DNA from: Rhizobium pisi
GTDB taxonomy: Bacteria; Pseudomonadota; Alphaproteobacteria; Rhizobiales; Rhizobiaceae
Length of the DNA stretch: 64,000 nt
Direction: 5' to 3'
Assembly: GCF_003938655.1 (NCBI RefSeq)
Contig: NZ_RJJT01000001.1
Coordinates: 372,001 to 436,000, forward strand
The translations under genes and the position numbers were made by a program. Shown here in pieces: positions 35,280 to 42,519 of the stretch (the first letter of the stretch is position 1; each line of letters begins with the position of its first letter). A model generated the notes under the pieces. That model made no database searches. It was not told the DNA's origin and was given only the letters and a program-made list of their open reading frames with translations.

Positions 35280-36875
35280 TTAGTTTTGTTCCGCACAAAG
35301 CGCAAGCGAATCGCCGCGCTGCAGCAATTCCAGATGGTCGACATCTTCGAGCGCCTCTTCCAGCTGCTGAAGCGTGGGTGGCTTGACCATATAGGCAAGC
35401 GCGCCGAGATCCCGGGCCCGCCGCATGTCGGTCTCGTCGCTCGATGTGCTGAGGATGCAGACGGGAATCCGCTTGAGGCGGGCATCGGCCGAAAGCGCGT
35501 GCAGTACCTCGAAACCATCCATGATTGGCATGTTGATGTCGAGCAGCATCAGGTCGATCTGCGGCACATCGGCGATGCCGGCGCGTTCTTCGAGCAGCCG
35601 CATCGCCTCGCGCCCGTTGGTCGCGACATGCAGGTTGAAGTTCACTTTCTCCCGCCGCATCAGCTTGATCTTCAGAATCTGGATGTCCGCCGGGCTGTCT
35701 TCCACGAGCAGCACTTCGGCGAGCCTGCCTGCGCCGTCGCCGGAATGCTCGGCCGATTTGGCGCTGTGCGAGACAGTTGACGCGGCGGGCGGTGCGGATC
35801 TCGCTTCGGCGAGCGGCACTTCGACGATGAAGGTGGCCCCGGGCCCATCCTCTGCTTCGCACCAGATCGAGCCGCCATGCAGCTGCGCGATACGGCGGCA
35901 GATGGCAAGGCCGAGGCCGGTGCCTTCGATGCCGCGGCCGACAAGGCGCTTGAACGGCTGGAAGATCAGCTCACGGTGCTGGGGATCGATGCCCGGCCCG
36001 TTGTCGCGCACACCGAGGCGACAGACATCGCCCTGCGGTTCGCCCGAGATCGTCACCTCGGGGACCTTCTGCTCGCAATAGCGGATGGCGTTCGACACGA
36101 GGTTCTGCAGGAGCTGGGTCAGGAGCGTCGCATCGCCCATGACTTCGGGCAGCGTCCCGCGGATGATGACGGCGCCGCGGCTTTCGGTCTGCTGGCGCAG
36201 ATTGTCCTCTACCTGGTTGAGCACATCAGACAGCGACACCGGCTTCAGCTGCGGCCCGCCGGAGGCCTCGAGCTTGGTGAAGCCCGAGACCTTGACGATC
36301 AGGTCTTCCATATGGTCGGCAGCGCTCAGCACATAGTCGAGCAGTTCCCGGTCCTCGGCGGGAAGCGCTGCGGAACCGTGCAGGATGCGGCTGAAGGATT
36401 TGATCGTCCGCAGCGGCTCCTTCAGATCGTGGGCCATGGCGCGCGTGAAGATTTCAAGTGATTGGCGCTTCTGCTCCAGCTTTGCCTCCAGCACGCCGTG
36501 CATGATGGCGTTCTGGATGCAGCGATGCAGTGTTTCAGGCGACAGCGAATCCTTGGTCAGATAGTCGCGCGCGCCACTCTTCATCACCTCGACGGCGACG
36601 GTTTCGCTGCCCTGTCCGGTCAGCATGATGACGTTGGCGGCGGGATCATCCTCCAGGATGTCGGCAAGAACGCCGAGCCCGTCGCGCCCCGGCAGGGAAT
36701 AGTCGAGCAGGATGCAGTTCGGCCGTTTCCGGTGGTTCAGCGCAAGGCCTTCTTCGCCCGTCTCAGCCTCGACCACCCTGTAAGCCGTGCTCGAGACGCG
36801 CCCGAGTATGCGGCGATAGACCTCGCGATCGTCGATATTGTCGTCGATGATGAGGATGCAGCAGTCTTCCGCCAA
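35280..36875 (-). CDS. Hybrid sensor protein REC-histidine kinase-REC
   Basis: A 531-residue cytoplasmic protein with no membrane span. It has an N-terminal receiver (phospho-Asp58 in LLDYSLPGRDG), then a dimerisation/phosphoacceptor domain (His149 in AMAHDLKEPLRTIKSF), a catalytic ATPase domain (NLVSNAIRY, DNGPGID, GTGLGLAICRRIA) and a C-terminal receiver (LMLLDINMPIMDG). The HDLKEPLR phosphoacceptor box is the cyanobacterial-phytochrome type. The receiver-first design implies input by phosphotransfer, not by ligand. It ends the run of minus-strand signalling genes that starts at 39466. Confidence 0.88.
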   Translation of the reverse strand: MAEDCCILIIDDNIDDREVYRRILGRVSSTAYRVVEAETGEEGLALNHRKRPNCILLDYSLPGRDGLGVLADILEDDPAANVIMLTGQGSETVAVEVMKSGARDYLTKDSLSPETLHRCIQNAIMHGVLEAKLEQKRQSLEIFTRAMAHDLKEPLRTIKSFSRILHGSAALPAEDRELLDYVLSAADHMEDLIVKVSGFTKLEASGGPQLKPVSLSDVLNQVEDNLRQQTESRGAVIIRGTLPEVMGDATLLTQLLQNLVSNAIRYCEQKVPEVTISGEPQGDVCRLGVRDNGPGIDPQHRELIFQPFKRLVGRGIEGTGLGLAICRRIAQLHGGSIWCEAEDGPGATFIVEVPLAEARSAPPAASTVSHSAKSAEHSGDGAGRLAEVLLVEDSPADIQILKIKLMRREKVNFNLHVATNGREAMRLLEERAGIADVPQIDLMLLDINMPIMDGFEVLHALSADARLKRIPVCILSTSSDETDMRRARDLGALAYMVKPPTLQQLEEALEDVDHLELLQRGDSLALCAEQN

Positions 36876-36879
36876 TCTG

Positions 36880-37305
36880 TCAGTCCTCGAGCGGCAGGAT
36901 CGCGATTTCGAACCAGTATTCCTTCAGCCGCTGGATTGCGGCAAACAGCCCGTCGAGATCGACCGGCTTCTGCACATAGGTATTGGCGCCGAGCGCATAA
37001 CAGCCTTCGATATCGCGCTCGTCGTCAGAGGTTGTGAGGATGACGACGGGGATCTTGCGCCAGCCGTCGTTCGATTTGATCGCCTCCAGCGTTTTGCGGC
37101 CGTCGAGGCCCGGCATGTTGAGATCGAGCAGGATCAACCCCGGCTTCGGCACCATCGTGCCGAGCATGTCGAGCGCTTCCTGGCCGGAGGCCGCCCAGCG
37201 GATCGAGTTGCGCAGATTGGTGCGTTTGAACGCACGCATCGTCGCTTCGAAATCGTCTTCGCTGTCTTCGACGATCAGGATCGGTTGCGTGTCACGCTGC
37301 TGCAT
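36880..37305 (-). CDS. Stand-alone response regulator receiver (Rcp1-like)
   Basis: A 141-residue single receiver domain with acidic pocket EDSEDD, phospho-Asp61 in LLDLNMPGLDG, a Thr in VILTTSDDERD and the conserved Lys in YVQKPVDLDG. No output domain. The long loop before the Asp and the final YW.E motif resemble Rcp1, the partner of cyanobacterial phytochromes. Its gene overlaps the end of the adjacent PAS kinase gene by 14 bases, and the hybrid kinase follows it by only 4 bases, so it probably shuttles phosphate between them. GAGGGA precedes ATG 37305. Confidence 0.87.
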   Translation of the reverse strand: MQQRDTQPILIVEDSEDDFEATMRAFKRTNLRNSIRWAASGQEALDMLGTMVPKPGLILLDLNMPGLDGRKTLEAIKSNDGWRKIPVVILTTSDDERDIEGCYALGANTYVQKPVDLDGLFAAIQRLKEYWFEIAILPLED

Positions 37306-39466
37306 TCTGTCCCTCACGCTTTTTCCCCAAGGTGAAATAGAATGTGGTACCGGCGCCGACCTCCGATTCCAGCCAGATATCGCCATTGTGCCGGGCGATG
37401 ATCTTGCGGACGAAGGTGAGGCCTGCTCCGGTTCCGTCTTCGGAATCCTGCGACTTTTCGAGGCGCTTGAAAATGCGGAAAATATCCTCGTGGAATTCTT
37501 CCGGAATGCCCTTGCCGTTATCCTTAACGAAAAACACGTTGCGGGCAACCGTGCCGTCCTCGCCGACATACCGGTCGAGATAGCCGATGGAGACGAGCGG
37601 CGCAGGCTTGTCGTTGTATTTGATCGCGTTGGTGATGAGGTTGCGGAACACTTCGGTCAGCCGCGGCGCGTCACAGATCACCTCCGGCAGTCGGCCGTCG
37701 ATGATGACCTTGGCATGCCGTTCCTCCAGCAGAAGCTCCATCGTCGCGACGACGTCCTTGACGATCAGGCTGATATCGGTGCGTTTGACCGCCAGCTGCT
37801 GCCGCCCGAGGCGGGAGAAATAGAGGAGGTCGTTGACGAGCTTCTCCATGCGCTGGCTGAGGCGCACGAGCCGGTTCAGCCGTCGCACGCCGTCCGGGTC
37901 GAGCTTGTCTTCGTAGTCTTCGAGCAGGAAACGGGAGTGATTGTGCAGGCCGCGTAGCGGTTCCTTGAGATCATGCGAGGCGATATAGGCGAATTCGTCG
38001 AGGTCGTGGTTGCTGCGCTCGAGATCGGCCGTATAGGCCTCGAGCTGGGCAAGCGTCGTCTTCATCCGTTCTTCCTGCCGAACACGCTCGCTGATATCGC
38101 GCACGATGCCGACGAAGGTCTTGGTGTAGCCGGTGATGACAGCGCTGATGGAAACATCGATCGGAAAGACGATGCCGTTCTTGCGTCGTCCGGAGACCAT
38201 GCGCGTCTTTCCGATGATTCGCTCCTCGCCGGTTTGCAGGTAATGGGTGAGATAGCCGTCATGCTCGGAATGGTAGGGTTCGGGCATCAGCATCTTGATG
38301 TTTCGGCCGATCGTCTCCTGCGGCGAATAACCGAACATGCTCTCGGCCGCTGGATTGAAGCTTGCGATCGTTCCACGCTCGTCGATGACGATGACGGCAT
38401 CGGGCGTGCTGCGCACCAGCGCGCCGAAGCGGACGCGCTCGTTTTCCAGGTGATGGGTGTTGCGCATGAAGTAAAAGATGAGAATGGCGATCAGCCAAAG
38501 CGTGGCAGCCGTGATGGCGCGGTTGGCGATCTCCTGCCAGAACGCCGCTTCGTCGTGCTTGACGGCGAAGAAGCCGAGCATCAGCAGCACGGTGCAGGCA
38601 AAGGCGAAGAAAAGCGGCGCGTTCCTGTTGCCGAACCACAGCGCCGTCAGCACCAGCGGCACGTAGAGAATACCGTTGGCAACACCCAGCGGCGTATAGA
38701 GATCGACGAGAAGGCCGGTGAAGCAGACCGCAGCCGGGACCCAGAGCGGGATCTGCGCCCGGTTCGCCGGCTGCATCAGCCAGGACCTTGCCAGAAGCCC
38801 CGAGCCGAAAGCGACCACGCCGACCGCCGTGTGCAATGCCATCGCCGCATAGACGCCCCAGCGATAGCCTTGTTCGGCATCGGTGACATAGCCGGCCAGC
38901 GCGATCATGCCGAGTGTGATGACGATGTAGCTCGTCAGCTCCTGCACCACCTGGCTTTTCGACCTTCCGGCCCGAAGCGAGAGCAGCAGCGAAAGATTGG
39001 CGATCAGGAAGATCAGCGCCGTATTCGGTCCCATGCCGCCGCCGATCTGCGCCATGAAGTCGGGCGGGATCAGGAACTGCGACACCAAGACATCGACATT
39101 GTGGAAGGTCCGCCCGAGGGTAATGATCTCGACAAGCCGTGCCGCGGCGATCGCCGCCGCCAATCCCGTCGTGATCGCCGCCGTCGCCAGAAAGCGGCGG
39201 GCGGCGAGCGTCGATGCGACGAGCCCCGCGCCGGAAAGCATAAAGCAGAGCGCCGTGTTGAAGGCCATCGAGGGAAAGTCTGGAACGACCGAAATGATCA
39301 GCTTGATCTGCAGCAGCCAGCCGGCAAGAACGGTTGCGCCGAGAAGAACCATCAGGCAGCCGACGGCAATCGCGAAGGCATGGTAGCGCCACCGCCTTGG
39401 CTGGTCCTGCAGGTTCAAATCGCTCCCATCCTGCACCCGCGTATCCTCCTCGGTTCGCGCGGCCAT
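37292..39466 (-). CDS. Membrane-bound PAS sensor histidine kinase
   Basis: A 724-residue kinase. The N-terminal half (about 25-340) has eight or so transmembrane helices in a MASE-like sensory module. It is followed by a PAS domain (LVRSTPDAVIVIDERGTIAS, FGYSPQETIGRN, about 350-470), a phosphoacceptor domain (His in YIASHDLKEPLRGLHNH) and an ATPase domain (NLITNAIKYN, DNGKGIPEE, GTGAGLTFVRKI). The start at ATG 39466 is preferred to the in-frame TTG at 39499, although its ribosome-binding site is weak. It overlaps and probably phosphorylates the Rcp1-like receiver. The signal sensed is unknown. Confidence 0.86.
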   Translation of the reverse strand: MAARTEEDTRVQDGSDLNLQDQPRRWRYHAFAIAVGCLMVLLGATVLAGWLLQIKLIISVVPDFPSMAFNTALCFMLSGAGLVASTLAARRFLATAAITTGLAAAIAAARLVEIITLGRTFHNVDVLVSQFLIPPDFMAQIGGGMGPNTALIFLIANLSLLLSLRAGRSKSQVVQELTSYIVITLGMIALAGYVTDAEQGYRWGVYAAMALHTAVGVVAFGSGLLARSWLMQPANRAQIPLWVPAAVCFTGLLVDLYTPLGVANGILYVPLVLTALWFGNRNAPLFFAFACTVLLMLGFFAVKHDEAAFWQEIANRAITAATLWLIAILIFYFMRNTHHLENERVRFGALVRSTPDAVIVIDERGTIASFNPAAESMFGYSPQETIGRNIKMLMPEPYHSEHDGYLTHYLQTGEERIIGKTRMVSGRRKNGIVFPIDVSISAVITGYTKTFVGIVRDISERVRQEERMKTTLAQLEAYTADLERSNHDLDEFAYIASHDLKEPLRGLHNHSRFLLEDYEDKLDPDGVRRLNRLVRLSQRMEKLVNDLLYFSRLGRQQLAVKRTDISLIVKDVVATMELLLEERHAKVIIDGRLPEVICDAPRLTEVFRNLITNAIKYNDKPAPLVSIGYLDRYVGEDGTVARNVFFVKDNGKGIPEEFHEDIFRIFKRLEKSQDSEDGTGAGLTFVRKIIARHNGDIWLESEVGAGTTFYFTLGKKREGQNAAA

Positions 39467-39628
39467 TTTTTCCGAAATCGAGGAATACTCAATAGGCAAG
39501 CGGAGGCCGTGCCGTGCTTTTTGCGAAGTGATTCACGCTGAGGTATATCGAATTTTAGCAAAACGGCGTTATCGTGATGTAGAAGGACAGCGAGGATCAT
39601 CTGAACAATATCTAGGTTGCGGTGCTGG

Positions 39629-40006
39629 ATGCCTACTTTATTTTACGTCGACGACAGCAGGGATGACCTCTTCTATCTCGACTATATCAGCAGGAAGCAG
39701 CAGATAGACGTCGATCTATTCTGTTTTTCGGCCGCCGAGGCAGCGTTCGAGGCGCTGGAGCGGCGCGTGGCGGACGACAAGGCCGTGCCCGAGCTGCTGA
39801 TCGCCGATCTCTATATGCCGCTGGACAGCGGCATAGAGCTGATGAACCGGCTGCGCCGGGATAATCGCTTCGAGGCGATGCGGCTTGCCATCTGCAGCGG
39901 ATCGGATGCCGACGAGGACCGCGCGCGTGCGCTCGAGGCTGGTGCCGATTTCTATCTGGAAAAGCCGCTTGACCTTGCCGCCATTATTCTCAATCTTGAA
40001 GTGTAG
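39629..40006 (+). CDS. Stand-alone response regulator receiver
   Basis: A 125-residue receiver domain: acidic pocket VDDSRDD, phospho-Asp60 in LIADLYMPLDSG, Ser in AICSGSDADED and Lys in YLEKPLDLAA. No output domain. It is divergent from the PAS kinase gene across 162 bases that should contain both promoters. ATG 39629 is chosen rather than TTG 39617. It may be a further phosphate acceptor in this island. Confidence 0.82.
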   Translation: MPTLFYVDDSRDDLFYLDYISRKQQIDVDLFCFSAAEAAFEALERRVADDKAVPELLIADLYMPLDSGIELMNRLRRDNRFEAMRLAICSGSDADEDRARALEAGADFYLEKPLDLAAIILNLEV

Positions 40007-40486
40007 GAAGCGGCGGACGCTTCGAGGCCTATTCTCCGCCGTTCGCCTGAGTCATACGAGAAACCGCAATTGACAAGGTCGAGGACGCATCCCAAGATGC
40101 AACCGAAGCGAAGACAAGGGAACGCAAAAATAAGCGCTGAGAGAACCGATCCACCCGCGTTCGCCGCCACGAACATCAGCCAACCCCTTAGCTGAATGGG
40201 CCTATCGGCTCTCTCGCGCTTACGTCTGGCACTGCCTTCTCGCATTCATGGATGTTGAATGCAGGAAGATTTACGATACCCAGGTAAGAACTACTGCCCT
40301 CAGTAAAACTGCCCGTGCATCACCTGTAGTTGAGATAATTGATGATATCCGCCTTGCATATCGAAAGTCCCCGTTTCGATACTTGTCATCAACCGTCTCG
40401 CAATTTTTGTAGCTCTTCGCGTTTAAGACGTATATCCCAAGATTTCGGGATCGGAGGGATTGGCGGGAGGAGAGGATAGAGTGGGA
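40007..40486. other. Gene-free interval before the LuxR-type regulator
   Basis: About 480 bases with no supported gene. It is AT-richer than its surroundings after about 40240 and should hold the promoter of the LuxR-type regulator. A frame on the minus strand encodes up to 97 residues but lacks a ribosome-binding site and overlaps the receiver gene. I see no perfect lux-box-like 18-20 bp palindrome. Confidence 0.4.
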
Positions 40487-41191
40487 ATGAACAATGCCCC
40501 GGCAATTCCCTTTCATGCCGGACCGGAACTCAGCCGGGCCATCAACCGCACCGATTTTTTCCGTCTGCTGAAGGCGGCGGCGCAGCACTATAAATTTGAA
40601 AATTTCGCGCTTGCCCGCATTTCCGAAGCTTCGGCTCCCTTCGGCGAACGCGATATCGTCATCACCAATGTCGCCGAGCGGCGCGTCAGCCTTTTCATCA
40701 CGAGTTTGAAGGAAGCGCTCGGAACCGCGCGGGCAAAGTCCGCCCAGTTCCTGGCGACGCCGGTCCATGGCCGGAGCGCCCAGCCGGAAGGCTTTACGTC
40801 CGATCGCGTTTTCAACGAGTTCCGCAGCGGCGTCTTTCTCTTCATCCCGTTGTTCACGCCGGAAGGGCGGCGATATTGCCTCGTGCTCAGCGGCGAGCGT
40901 CAGGAGCCCGACCAGAGCGAGATCGCCGACATGCTGCTCGACGCCATGCGCATCTTCGACAAGCTTTACGAGGAGATCCTGACGCCGGAAATGTCGGGGC
41001 GGCTGACCCAGCGCGAATCGGAAATCGTCAAATGGACGAGCGAAGGCAAGACGTCGGCTGAGATCGCCATCATCCTCGGTCTGTCTGAACATACGGTCAA
41101 TTCGCACATCACTGCGGCAGCGCGTAAACTTGACGCCGTGAACCGCGTTCATATGGTGGCGATCGCCTTGAGAAACGGCTTGGTTTCGTGA
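40487..41191 (+). CDS. LuxR-family transcriptional regulator (solo type)
   Basis: A 234-residue protein with a C-terminal GerE/LuxR helix-turn-helix (LTQRESEIVKWTSEGKTSAEIAIILGLSEHTVNSHITAA). Its N-terminal domain, about 150 residues, resembles an autoinducer-binding fold but lacks a clear set of the W/Y/D residues that bind acyl-homoserine lactone. A GGGAGGAGAGGA stretch precedes the start; GTG 40481 is equally possible. No luxI-type synthase is present in the window. Its likely partner is the receiver-like protein 31 bases downstream. Confidence 0.8.
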   Translation: MNNAPAIPFHAGPELSRAINRTDFFRLLKAAAQHYKFENFALARISEASAPFGERDIVITNVAERRVSLFITSLKEALGTARAKSAQFLATPVHGRSAQPEGFTSDRVFNEFRSGVFLFIPLFTPEGRRYCLVLSGERQEPDQSEIADMLLDAMRIFDKLYEEILTPEMSGRLTQRESEIVKWTSEGKTSAEIAIILGLSEHTVNSHITAAARKLDAVNRVHMVAIALRNGLVS

Positions 41192-41222
41192 AATTGGTTT
41201 CGGGATTGGGGAAATTAAGACG

Positions 41223-41660
41223 ATGATCGCCGAAGCAACGCGAAAGGGTCAAGTAAAGGTTCTCTTTGTCGACGACGAATTCATTGAATTCCGCGCGCTC
41301 AAGAAGAAGATTGCCGATCTCTCGGAGCCTGTCGTCGAACTCGAATATTCGCAATCGATCGGCGACGCCTTGGAAAAGGTCCGGGCGGCGCGCTTCGATC
41401 TCATCCTGCTCGACAATCGCCTTATGCCCAATGCCGATTTCCGCGACACGGTACCGGAGTTGCGCGGCATCGGCTACACCGGCCCGATCGGCGTCGTTTC
41501 GACCGATATTTCAGGCGGCTATTTCCAGGAATTCCCGAATTACGGCGTCGATTTCCGCATCGGTAAGGACGAAATTGACGTCCAGGCGCTGCAGCATATC
41601 ATCCGCGAATATGTGACCTACGCCGTTCCGGATTTCTGGAAGGACGACTACAGCATCTAA
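41223..41660 (+). CDS. Atypical receiver-domain protein
   Basis: A 145-residue receiver-like protein. VKVLFVDDEFIEF gives the acidic pocket, Asp64 in LILLDNRLMPN is the phosphorylation site, T94 in VVSTDIS and Lys115 in RIGKDEID complete the set. The usual D-x-x-M-P loop is altered (DNRLMPN) and the C-terminal tail, VPDFWKDDYSI, is not typical of CheY-like proteins. It has no output domain. It follows the LuxR-type gene by 31 bases on the same strand and may modulate it. Confidence 0.72.
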   Translation: MIAEATRKGQVKVLFVDDEFIEFRALKKKIADLSEPVVELEYSQSIGDALEKVRAARFDLILLDNRLMPNADFRDTVPELRGIGYTGPIGVVSTDISGGYFQEFPNYGVDFRIGKDEIDVQALQHIIREYVTYAVPDFWKDDYSI

Positions 41661-41709
41661 GCGATTCCGGCAAAAGCGCGTCGCGATCCTCGGTATCCTG
41701 TTATAACTA

Positions 41710-42426
41710 TCAGGCGACGGGAAGGCGAATGGTGAAGCGGCTGCCGCTTTCATCCGAATGCTCGAGGCTGACATCGCCGCCAAGCGCCGTGAGAAACTCC
41801 CGCGCAGTCGTCAGCCCCAGTCCGGCGCCGGGGACGGCGCCTGCCTTCGGCAATTTCCAGAAAGGCTCGAATATCCGTTCCCGATAAGCGGGATCGATAC
41901 CCGTTCCGTTGTCGGAAATCCGGATAAACCAGTCCGCCCCCTCGCGCTCTGCCGTCATGATCACCTGCGGCGGCGATTCGCTACGATAGGTCAGCGCGTT
42001 AGACAGGAGATGCCGCAGCGCCAGGCTGAGCAGGGCGGGGTCGGTGCGGATCAAGGGCAGGCCTTCACTCGCGAGCGTGGCATCGTGCACCGCGGTTTCA
42101 TCTGTGAGTTCACCCCAGATCGTCTCGGTCAGCGCCTGCAGATCGACTTCTTCGGGCGTCACCTGAGGTGCTCCGCCGGCAAGGCTCATCAATGACTTGG
42201 TGAGGCGCTGGGCCGTCTGCGCCTTCTCCATGATCATCCTGAGACTTTGAAGCTGTTCGCCGTCGAGCGTCTCCTCCAGGTCGTCCAGAAGCAGCTCGGC
42301 ATACATCGCGATGTGGCGCAGCGGCGATTGCAAGTCGTGCGAGGCTGTCGCGAGAAAACGTTTGATCCGCTCCTCGCTCTCGCTGGCCGCATTGCTGTCT
42401 GACAGACTCGTCGGGTTGGATGACAT
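41710..42426 (-). CDS. Soluble histidine kinase without sensor domain
   Basis: A 238-residue protein holding only a phosphoacceptor domain (His30 in TASHDLQSPLRHIAMYAELL) and an ATPase domain (LRHLLSNALTYRS, DNGTGIDPAYRERIFEPFWKLP, GAGLGLTTAREFL). No sensor, membrane or receiver part is present, so its input must come from a partner protein. The HDLQSPLR box is again of the phytochrome-like type used by the other two kinases nearby. It is convergent with the atypical receiver gene, its most likely partner. It lies downstream of secDF, separated by a terminator. Confidence 0.83.
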   Translation of the reverse strand: MSSNPTSLSDSNAASESEERIKRFLATASHDLQSPLRHIAMYAELLLDDLEETLDGEQLQSLRMIMEKAQTAQRLTKSLMSLAGGAPQVTPEEVDLQALTETIWGELTDETAVHDATLASEGLPLIRTDPALLSLALRHLLSNALTYRSESPPQVIMTAEREGADWFIRISDNGTGIDPAYRERIFEPFWKLPKAGAVPGAGLGLTTAREFLTALGGDVSLEHSDESGSRFTIRLPVA

Positions 42427-42465
42427 TTGGCAAATTCCCCGATCCTGATAGCCGACAATAGAAAA

Positions 42466-42493
42466 AGGGCGCAGGTTCTGCAACCGGCGCCCT
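42466..42493 (-). terminator. Rho-independent terminator of secDF
   Basis: On the minus strand AGGGCGC (42493-42487) pairs with GCGCCCT (42472-42466), with an inner GGTT/AACC stem, followed by a run of T (TTTTCTA). It starts 27 bases beyond the secDF stop codon. It separates secDF from the kinase gene that follows. Confidence 0.75.
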
Positions 42494-42519
42494 CCACAAT
42501 GATGCGTTAACAACCGCAG

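Noticed and set aside
37973..39541. A 522-residue open frame antisense to the PAS histidine kinase
   Set aside because: Composition is dominated by Arg, Asp and Gly without hydrophobic core; the kinase on the minus strand is certain.
39952..40245. A 97-residue minus-strand frame with a hydrophobic segment
   Set aside because: It overlaps the receiver gene, lacks a ribosome-binding site and has many Arg/Ser repeats typical of a shadow frame.
40320..40480. Possible lux box before the LuxR-type gene
   Set aside because: Only short imperfect dyads are present; nothing approaches an 18-20 bp palindrome.
41661..41709. A fragment resembling the flhB-fliG repeat (AAAGCGCGTCGC)
   Set aside because: Only a core of about 12 bases matches and no second arm is visible, so it is not annotated as a repeat copy.
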